From NCBI GenBank assembly GCA_044370375.1, contig JBILVQ010000077.1, forward strand, positions 1 to 12,653: a stretch of DNA of 12,653 nucleotides, in the 5' to 3' direction. Every line of letters begins with the position of its first letter. Within the stretch, counting starts at the first letter, position 1. The translations under genes and the position numbers were made by a program. The notes under the pieces were generated by a model. It had not been told where the DNA came from and searched no databases. It worked only from the letters and a program-made list of their open reading frames with translations. Source of the DNA: JBILVQ01 sp044370375 (GTDB lineage Bacteria > Bacteroidota > Bacteroidia > UBA4408). Below are positions 6,840 to 12,653 of this stretch, piece after piece.

Positions 6840-8477
6840 TTAAGGCTTCAACGCTAATTCAACAAGAAAGTCTCTAGCAATGGCAAAATCGTTTTTTTCT
6901 TTTCGAATAATTTTTGTGGCGTGTTTTGCATCTGGTCCCGGTTCAAACCATAAACCCTCGTTGCTTAACACCTTCATGCTAAAGCCCGGAACTACATTTT
7001 CCCACCATGTATAAATCTTTTTTCCTTTTTTGCGATAACAAAGTTTAGGAAGGGAAGTGTTTCTCAAATATTGATCAAATATTTTGTTTAATGGTAAATT
7101 GGAATACTGTATGATGAAATCTTCAACATCTTTTCCATCGATGGTTTGGTGTCTGAATTTTTGGTTCATGGCAATGAGCATGTTTCTGAATTTCTCATCA
7201 TCGTTCATAAGGGTTCTTATCAGATGAATCAAGTTGCCGCCCTTGTAATACATGTCGGTACTTCCTTCGCTGTTTACTCCGTAAGCGCCAACAATAGGCT
7301 TGTCATTTTTTATTTTTTTGCGGATGCCGGCCACATATTCTCCTGCTGCTTCTTTGCCACAACAGCATTCGGTATAAATGGTTTCCGAATAATTGGTAAA
7401 GGCTTCATGAACCCATAAATCTGCAATGTCTTTTATCCCGAAATTATTTCCGAACCATTCATGACCGCTTTCATGGATGATGATAAAGTCCCATAATAAA
7501 CCATGACCGCTTCCCGATAAATCATTGCCTCTATAGCCATTTTCAAATCCGTTTCCATAGGCAATGTTGCTTTGGTGTTCCATGCCCAAATGTGGTGCTT
7601 GTACCAATTTATAACCATCTTCATAGAAAGGGTAGGGACCGAACCATTTTTCAAAACAACGGAGCATGCTCTTTACCTGACCGAATTGTTGAACAGCTTT
7701 CATAGAATCACCACGAAGGACAAAATAGGAGCAATTCAAGGTCCCGGACAATCCAGCATAGCTTTCATTGAACATGCAATAATTGCCGATATAAGGGATT
7801 ATGTTATAATTGTTAATTGGATTTTTTACCTCCCATGACCAGGTATTAAAATCTGTATGATGACTATCGATACCGATGAGGTTTCCATTGCCGATGCCAC
7901 TTAATTTCTTGGGAGCACGGATATGCAGGCGTACACCATCGTCAGGTTCATCGCCCAAATAATCTTTGCATGGAAACCACGCACTGGCACCAAGTCCCTG
8001 ACAAGCTACTGAAACAAAGGGATTTCCTTGTGCATCTTCCTTCCAAATCCAACCACCATCCCATGGGGGCGAAATAGCTTCGCGTGGTTTGCCGGAGAAA
8101 TAAAGGGTGAAGGAATCTACCGCACCCATGTTTATTTTTTTTTCGAAATGAAGGTGATAAACAGAGTCGCGATAAACGAGGTTCAATGCTTTTCCTCCGG
8201 CCTTCACAGAATCTATTTTCATGGGCCATTGCAAATCGAGTTGCAACCATTCTCCGTCAGAAATTTTTGCAAAGCGCACTTGATTAACCCCGCTTATTCT
8301 TTTGTTTTGAATATCCGGAAAAACGGATAAATCATAATGCAGGAGATTCCACCAAAGTCGCTCCGGTCCGTTGCTGCCACGCAAACTATCTTGCTTTGAA
8401 AAGGCATGAACCATGTCAAAACAAAAGCATAGCAGCAATACAAGAAGGATCGATATTTTCTGACAGGTATTTTTCAT
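6840..8477 (-). CDS. Secreted M1-family zinc metallopeptidase (aminopeptidase-like)
   Basis: A 545-residue gluzincin peptidase, probably removing N-terminal residues from peptides outside the cytoplasm. The zinc site is HESGH (335-339) with the third ligand E358 exactly 18 residues on (WVHEAF). The catalytic tyrosine is Y410 in MYYKGG. The substrate N-terminus motif, GAMEN in classical family members, reads GMEHQ here (298-302), a variant seen in Bacteroidota M1 enzymes. Order: signal peptide 1-25 (cleavage after VHA), N-terminal beta domain (~35-240), catalytic domain (~245-470), short beta tail (~480-545). The large helical C-terminal domain of full-length aminopeptidase N is absent, so this is the short M1 form. 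Three consecutive cysteines (371-373) follow the zinc region. The start is placed at ATG 8477: the in-frame TTG at 8483 adds only two residues before the signal peptide. It lies 71 nt downstream of the helicase gene on the same strand, so co-transcription is possible. Confidence 0.92.
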   Translation of the reverse strand: MKNTCQKISILLVLLLCFCFDMVHAFSKQDSLRGSNGPERLWWNLLHYDLSVFPDIQNKRISGVNQVRFAKISDGEWLQLDLQWPMKIDSVKAGGKALNLVYRDSVYHLHFEKKINMGAVDSFTLYFSGKPREAISPPWDGGWIWKEDAQGNPFVSVACQGLGASAWFPCKDYLGDEPDDGVRLHIRAPKKLSGIGNGNLIGIDSHHTDFNTWSWEVKNPINNYNIIPYIGNYCMFNESYAGLSGTLNCSYFVLRGDSMKAVQQFGQVKSMLRCFEKWFGPYPFYEDGYKLVQAPHLGMEHQSNIAYGNGFENGYRGNDLSGSGHGLLWDFIIIHESGHEWFGNNFGIKDIADLWVHEAFTNYSETIYTECCCGKEAAGEYVAGIRKKIKNDKPIVGAYGVNSEGSTDMYYKGGNLIHLIRTLMNDDEKFRNMLIAMNQKFRHQTIDGKDVEDFIIQYSNLPLNKIFDQYLRNTSLPKLCYRKKGKKIYTWWENVVPGFSMKVLSNEGLWFEPGPDAKHATKIIRKEKNDFAIARDFLVELALKP

Positions 8478-8548
8478 CGCCAAGGAGAAAAATAGATTCT
8501 CTTTACAAGTTTAAGAAAATTATCCGTGATAAGATTTAGTACTTTGTA

Positions 8549-9838
8549 CTAGATTACTTTTCCACGGAAACTACCCTGTTTTTTTTCAACTTTTGGAGCG
8601 TGAGCGCTGTTTCCGGGCTGTGGTTTGGCATGTCGTTCCGGTCTTCTTTGTTGGTTATTCCTTCCCTGATGTTGTTTCTTTTCAGGCGGTGGAGGATTGT
8701 GATCCATCAAAGGATAGGGATGTTGTTCTTTAACAGGTATTTTAATGCCGGTTAATTTTTCGATATCTTTTAAAAATGGTTTTTCACTGGCATCGCAAAA
8801 CGACAAGGCAATGCCTGAAGCGCCTGCTCTGCCGGTTCTTCCAATACGATGAACATAGGTTTCAGGAATGTTGGGAATTTCGAAATTAATCACAAATCCC
8901 AAATCATCTACATCGATTCCACGTGCTGCAATATCGGTAGCTACCAACACTCTTGTTTCTCCTGATTTGAAATTGTTCAAGGCTCTTTGGCGGGCGTTCT
9001 GTGCTTTGTTGCCATGAATGGCTTCCGCTTTGATGTGGTGGTGTTGCAGAAATTTTACCACCTTATCGGCACCATGCTTTGTTCTGGTAAATACCAATGC
9101 CGATTTAATGGCTTTGTCTTCCAACACATGCAACAACAAGGCATTTTTGTTTCCTTTGTCTGTGTATAAAAGATATTGGGTAATGGTTTCTGCGGTGGAC
9201 GACACAGGAGTAACTTCAACGCGTTCCGGGCGAATAAGAATGGAGGAGGCCAGCTTGGTGATTTCAGGCGGCATGGTTGCACTAAAGAACAATGACTGTC
9301 GCTGCTTCGGCAATAAGGCAATTAGTTTTCTGATGTCGTGAATAAAGCCCATATCGAGCATACGGTCGGCTTCATCCAAAACAAAGATTTCCAAATCGCG
9401 GAAATGAACATAACCCTGTTGGCATAAGTCAAGCAAGCGACCCGGAGTAGCAATTAAAATATCAACCCCTCTTTGAAGGGCATCGGTTTGTGGTTTTTGT
9501 CCAACCCCACCGAAGATAACCGTGTTTTTTTGTTGGGTAAATTTGCCGTAAGCATCAAAGCTTTCGCCAATTTGAATGGCCAACTCACGGGTTGGGGTTA
9601 CAATCAGACTTCTAATTTTGCGTTGTTTGGGATTAACGGGTTTGGCCTCCAACAATTGTAAAATAGGAATAGCAAAAGCTGCCGTTTTTCCGGTGCCTGT
9701 TTGAGCGCAACCGAGGATATCTTTTCCGGCTAATGTTAGCGGAATGGTTTGTGATTGAATCGGGGTTGGTGTTTGGTAACCCTCATTTTTAAGGGCACGA
9801 AGAATGGGTTCAATGATTTGAAGAGAATCGAAAGTCAT
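8549..9838 (-). CDS. DEAD-box ATP-dependent RNA helicase, RhlE type
   Basis: Cytoplasmic ATP-dependent RNA helicase that unwinds short RNA duplexes, typically in ribosome assembly, RNA decay or cold adaptation. All family motifs are present in order: upstream aromatic F3, Q motif TPTPIQ (23-28), motif I AQTGTGKT (45-52), Ia PTRELA (82-87), GG (110-111), Ib TPGR (131-134), II DEAD (155-158), III SAT (186-188), IV VFTRTK (249-254), V ATDIAARGID (300-309) and VI HRIGRTGR (330-337). The two RecA domains (~1-205, ~215-365) are followed by a tail from ~372 rich in Pro, Gln, Asn and basic residues, likely disordered and RNA-binding, as in RhlE proteins. The N-terminus MTFDSL matches the family, so ATG 9838 is the start. 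No ribosome binding site is evident. No terminator separates it from the peptidase gene downstream. Confidence 0.97.
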   Translation of the reverse strand: MTFDSLQIIEPILRALKNEGYQTPTPIQSQTIPLTLAGKDILGCAQTGTGKTAAFAIPILQLLEAKPVNPKQRKIRSLIVTPTRELAIQIGESFDAYGKFTQQKNTVIFGGVGQKPQTDALQRGVDILIATPGRLLDLCQQGYVHFRDLEIFVLDEADRMLDMGFIHDIRKLIALLPKQRQSLFFSATMPPEITKLASSILIRPERVEVTPVSSTAETITQYLLYTDKGNKNALLLHVLEDKAIKSALVFTRTKHGADKVVKFLQHHHIKAEAIHGNKAQNARQRALNNFKSGETRVLVATDIAARGIDVDDLGFVINFEIPNIPETYVHRIGRTGRAGASGIALSFCDASEKPFLKDIEKLTGIKIPVKEQHPYPLMDHNPPPPEKKQHQGRNNQQRRPERHAKPQPGNSAHAPKVEKKQGSFRGKVI

Positions 9839-10014
9839 GTAAGCAGATCAGGTGAATAAATAATGCCGGATAAACGCAGGTCAAAAGAATAGAATATTTC
9901 CGGTCATTGGTGATTAAGGCTGCAAGATACGCATTAAAATTGATATTTGGGGCTTAATGAGTGCTAAATTACATTTAATCAGTGTTTTCTGAAAAACTAT
10001 GTATATCTTCGGAG
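9839..10014. promoter_or_regulatory. Divergent intergenic region between the helicase and small secreted protein genes
   Basis: This 176-nt region must hold promoters in both directions. On the minus strand a weak -7-like TATCTTGC lies at 9929-9922, which would leave the helicase mRNA a leader of roughly 80 nt. On the plus strand GATATTTG (9942-9949) and TATCTTCG (10004-10011) each differ from TAnnTTTG at one position; the latter ends 3 nt before the ATG at 10015. None is strong enough to call firmly, and no paired -33 element was found. Confidence 0.35.
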
Positions 10015-10743
10015 ATGCAATTTTCCGGGTTAAATTACCCTTCGGTGAATAGATTTTTTGCATTGGTGTTTTTTCTGATGCTGTTCAATGCTGCTTCTGC
10101 CTTGGCCCAGCGTTATACCATTTATCCAACCGATACCGACACCATGGTTGATTTCGCGCCACCTGAACCCTACTCGCATTTTATTTTTTACATTCATAAT
10201 CTAACCGATGGTGAATTGCTTTTTCAATGGCAACAAATACAGGCCGATATTCCCAACGGATGGATCGTAGGCATGTGCGATTACGGTCATTGTTACGGTC
10301 AACTGGGTATCAGTGGCACCATGGATACCATGCGGCCCAACCATACCGGTATTTTTGCCCTTGGTGTTGAACCAGAAAATATTAATGGTGTGGCCACTGT
10401 AAGCTATGCTTTGTGGGAAGCTTCTACCCCTGCAGAAATTGATACCATCACTTGGATTATTTCCTCGAATAATGCTACCGGAATTTTGGAATATTCGATT
10501 CAAAATTCCAAGGCAAACAACAGAAGAATTTATTGGGTAGAGAAAAACAATTTGCAGCAACTACCCTTTGTTTTTGGTGATGAATTGTTGGTTTATCAGA
10601 ACAATGGTCAAGTTGTTTATCAAGGGAAACCGGGTGATGCAGCGCTTTGTTCGGCCATGAAATTTTGGAAAGACGGCATGTATTTTTTTGAGATACGAAA
10701 CCATCATTCTCCCAATGAAATTCTCTCTGTATTGTTAAAGTAA
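10015..10743 (+). CDS. Small secreted protein of unknown function with possible degenerate T9SS domain
   Basis: A 242-residue exported protein. Residues 1-31 form a signal peptide ending ASALA, cut before Q32. The ATG at 10015 is preferred over an in-frame GTG at 9982, which would add 11 polar residues before the signal peptide. Residues ~50-150 form one beta-rich module with the pattern GWIVGMCDYGHCYG (82-95, cysteines 88 and 93), a conserved-looking GISGTMD turn (98-104), and EIDTITWII (141-149). I have the impression of similar 'W-V-x-C-D-x(3)-C-Y' modules in other Bacteroidota secreted proteins, but no named domain can be assigned. C88 and C93 may form a disulfide. Residues ~185-242 (ELLVYQNNGQVVYQG, then DGMYFFEIRNH) resemble the last strands of a T9SS type A domain, though the PNP motif is missing. 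It is convergent with the next gene, and no terminator was seen for it. Confidence 0.75.
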   Translation: MQFSGLNYPSVNRFFALVFFLMLFNAASALAQRYTIYPTDTDTMVDFAPPEPYSHFIFYIHNLTDGELLFQWQQIQADIPNGWIVGMCDYGHCYGQLGISGTMDTMRPNHTGIFALGVEPENINGVATVSYALWEASTPAEIDTITWIISSNNATGILEYSIQNSKANNRRIYWVEKNNLQQLPFVFGDELLVYQNNGQVVYQGKPGDAALCSAMKFWKDGMYFFEIRNHHSPNEILSVLLK

Positions 10744-10792
10744 CGATGACCTTCGCTTTGATTACCGGTGAATTTTAACATCGATGCGAATC

Positions 10793-10826
10793 AAAAAAAA
10801 AGTCCAATCTGTGAAGATCGGACTTT
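10793..10826 (-). terminator. Rho-independent terminator of the right-end T9SS gene
   Basis: Read on the minus strand, AAAGTCCGATC (10826-10816) pairs with GATTGGACTTT (10809-10799), one G-U wobble, around a 6-nt loop, and continues into Ts down to 10793. It lies 20 nt past the stop codon of the minus-strand gene. On the plus strand the wobble becomes an A-C mismatch and no T-tract follows, so it serves only the minus strand. Confidence 0.9.
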
Positions 10827-10846
10827 CATGAAATGGCCTAGTTTTG

Positions 10847-12652
10847 TTATTGAAAACGGATTTTTCCTGTGGCAATTAAACCATCGGGTCCCATGATGCG
10901 GTAAGCATAAATCCCTGAAGCTATATCTCCTCTGTTGAGGATTATTTTACTGGAATTGTGATTGCTTTTAACAATGGTGTTGCCCAATGCAGAGATCAAT
11001 TCTAATTGAAAGGGTCCTTTTGGCTCACCCAATAATTCAAAGGTTGTAAAATCGTTGGCAGGGTTCGGAAAAACACGACAACCCTTCATTTCAAAGCTTT
11101 TCTTTGAAAGTCCTACCAAGTTCATTGCTACGAAGTTTTCTTCTATTTGATGCATGGTGGTATTGGTGATGACCGCCTCATTGAAGTCAAAATAAATTCC
11201 TGCTGTATTTTCGATAATGGTTCCTAATGGATTGGCATTTTTTTGATGAATGCTAAACTGAATAAAGCCATGTGAAGCAGGTTCATTGACATTGCTATCC
11301 GGCAATTGTATGTTTTGGAAAACAAAGTCAACGACCTGAACATTATCACCGTGAACAAAGTAAGAATAGGGGTGACTGCTACTGCCCGCCTGAAGGGTGG
11401 TGATATCCAGAAAATCGGAAAGCGTATCGCGCACAACAACGGTAAAGGCAGTATCGGTTCCTGTGTTTTGGAATCGGATTTGATAATCTAAAACCGTATT
11501 GGCTGTAATGTAATGGTTGCTACCATAGCCCAAAGGAAATGGTCTTTTGTCATTGGGGTCATAGGCACCGATATTCATTCTACAATCTATATCAAGGAAA
11601 GGAGAGCCATCATACTGACTGAACTGAGTAACCACACCGGTATTTAGATTTCCGCCACAGCCTTCTATCGAAACACTCAGCAAGGAATCACCCAATAGGG
11701 CTGGGTATCCAGGTTCTTGTTGTGCATTCAAAAGAAAAGTGGCTCCATTGGGTGTTGGAAAAATGAGGGTGGTAGATTGTCCGGCGGCCAAGGTAAATGA
11801 ACCAGTTGAAACCATAACCGTATCCTGAAGGATGTTGTAATTGAGCGGGGAACTGCCGGCAGCACCGGAGTTGGTAATCGTAAAAATTACGCTATCGTTC
11901 ACACAAGCTGCATTAACATTGATCACAGCTCCCGTCCATGCAGGCAATAAACAATTAGAAACCGGAAAAATATTTGCTTCGCTGCAATGTGTTTGTCCGA
12001 GCAGAGCGTTACAAGAAACATAAACGCTAACAGGAATTGATCCACATTCACCAATGCCAACCGTGCCAATATCAAAGCGATAGGTATTGTTACCCAATGA
12101 ACTCCAAGCAACAGGAAGGTTAAGGGTATCTACCTCCAAATAGCTATCAAAAGCCACATCAATATAAGCATTGTTTGCAGCTATGGTTCCGTTGTTACAA
12201 TAATGCACATAATAATTACTGTTGAAACATCTCCTTAAAAAGGGTGTTGCCAGATTGACGGTCAGGAGCGGACAATAAGCAATGGCTTCCTGCGCAAAAG
12301 AGGTATCGATGGTGGTGTATTGATTGGGAATGCTTATTTGAATGGTGTCGTTTGAACAGGCTGCTGTTTGCCAATAAGGCGCATTGGGCGAGGGATGCAG
12401 AATCATCTGATAATTACCGGTATCCACGCGCAACCAAAAATGGCCGAGACTATCTGTTGAGGTCCAGTAGTTTTGATTTCCTTGCACTTCGATGATTCTG
12501 TTTTGCATTCTGTATTCTGCAGCATCAGTCTGACAATTGGTATTGAAATCATCAAAGACATAACCTTGTAGGGTATTGCTGTATATTTCACCGAGTTCAT
12601 CGGTTTTAATGAGGTACATGTTTTCGCGTTCATAAAAGGAGGTAACTTTTGC
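10847..12652 (-). CDS. C-terminal 601 residues of a large T9SS cargo protein (5' truncated by window edge)
   Basis: The minus-strand frame is open to the right edge. An ATG exists at 12619, but its segment MYLIKTDELGEI is the end-of-repeat pattern of Bacteroidota beta-propeller proteins, and eleven codons precede it without a stop, so the gene most likely begins outside. Counting from the edge: residues 1-25 are the tail of a propeller-like region; ~26-87 (LQGYVFDDFNTNC onward) a carboxypeptidase-regulatory/SdrB-like beta sandwich; ~120-350 further beta-rich, Cys-containing modules; ~356-505 a conserved-repeat domain starting GAYDPNDK (362-369), with FQNTGTD and ENTAGIYFDFNEAVIT, the type annotated as DUF7619; ~525-601 a T9SS type A sorting domain with FPNPANDF (528-535) and an end of type GKIRFQ. 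The protein is expected to be exported and attached to the cell surface; adhesion or a structural role is plausible but unproven. A terminator follows the stop. Confidence 0.88.
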   Translation of the reverse strand, partial: AKVTSFYERENMYLIKTDELGEIYSNTLQGYVFDDFNTNCQTDAAEYRMQNRIIEVQGNQNYWTSTDSLGHFWLRVDTGNYQMILHPSPNAPYWQTAACSNDTIQISIPNQYTTIDTSFAQEAIAYCPLLTVNLATPFLRRCFNSNYYVHYCNNGTIAANNAYIDVAFDSYLEVDTLNLPVAWSSLGNNTYRFDIGTVGIGECGSIPVSVYVSCNALLGQTHCSEANIFPVSNCLLPAWTGAVINVNAACVNDSVIFTITNSGAAGSSPLNYNILQDTVMVSTGSFTLAAGQSTTLIFPTPNGATFLLNAQQEPGYPALLGDSLLSVSIEGCGGNLNTGVVTQFSQYDGSPFLDIDCRMNIGAYDPNDKRPFPLGYGSNHYITANTVLDYQIRFQNTGTDTAFTVVVRDTLSDFLDITTLQAGSSSHPYSYFVHGDNVQVVDFVFQNIQLPDSNVNEPASHGFIQFSIHQKNANPLGTIIENTAGIYFDFNEAVITNTTMHQIEENFVAMNLVGLSKKSFEMKGCRVFPNPANDFTTFELLGEPKGPFQLELISALGNTIVKSNHNSSKIILNRGDIASGIYAYRIMGPDGLIATGKIRFQ

Positions 12653-12653
12653 A

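Noticed and set aside
8478..8483. TTG start adding two residues to the M1 peptidase
   Set aside because: ATG 8477 gives a normal signal peptide start (MKNTC...). TTG offers no advantage and no ribosome binding site at a better distance.
9982..10014. GTG start adding 11 residues to the small secreted protein
   Set aside because: It would place polar and charged residues before a complete signal peptide that starts well at ATG 10015, and the -7-like element at 10004-10011 would then lie inside the gene.
10752..10790. TTCGC/GCGAA inverted repeat after the small secreted protein gene as its terminator
   Set aside because: Only five paired bases, a 29-nt loop and an A-tract rather than a T-tract on the plus strand, so it does not qualify.
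1..12653. CRISPR arrays, tRNA/rRNA genes, insertion sequences, phage or toxin-antitoxin genes
   Set aside because: Looked for on both strands. No regularly spaced repeats, cloverleaf-type sequences, transposase motifs, terminal repeats or small paired genes were seen.

Overview
The window looks like a chromosomal segment of a free-living member of the Bacteroidota. The evidence is a roughly 40% GC, A/T-rich intergenic sequence, several secreted proteins ending in type IX secretion system (T9SS) sorting domains, -7 promoter elements of the Bacteroidota form TAnnTTTG, signal peptides cut before Gln ('A-Q'), and a DnaK carrying the GGGTHDVS variant of the phosphate-2 loop. No rank below phylum can be argued from the sequence alone.

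Layout. Positions 3-824 (+) hold the C-terminal part of a T9SS cargo protein whose start lies outside the window. A 45-nt hairpin separates it from 892-2796 (+), a secreted beta-propeller-like/PKD/T9SS protein with a strong terminator. At 2992-4005 (+) is a lipoprotein of unknown function. dnaK follows at 4141-6045 (+), with a possible heat-shock or sigma-54-type control region in front and a textbook terminator behind. A membrane-anchored SRPBCC-fold protein is at 6191-6733 (+), again with its own terminator. Two minus-strand genes come next: a DEAD-box RNA helicase of the RhlE type (8549-9838) and, 71 nt downstream of it, a secreted M1-family metallopeptidase (6840-8477). A small secreted protein of unknown function (10015-10743, +) is divergent from the helicase. 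The right end is filled by the C-terminal 601 residues of a large T9SS cargo protein read leftward (10847-12652, -), also cut by the window edge, with its own terminator.

How the genes relate. Most genes seem to be single transcription units; only the helicase-peptidase pair could be co-transcribed. The shared theme is export: two partial and one complete T9SS cargo proteins, a small secreted protein with a possible degenerate sorting domain, a lipoprotein and a secreted peptidase, interleaved with housekeeping genes (dnaK, RNA helicase). No T9SS machinery gene, mobile element, CRISPR array, tRNA or rRNA was seen, and I found no clear candidate for a new multi-gene system. The points most worth a second look are regulatory: near-leaderless promoters on the secreted-protein genes, and the control region of dnaK. 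No gene-free stretch exceeds 300 bases.
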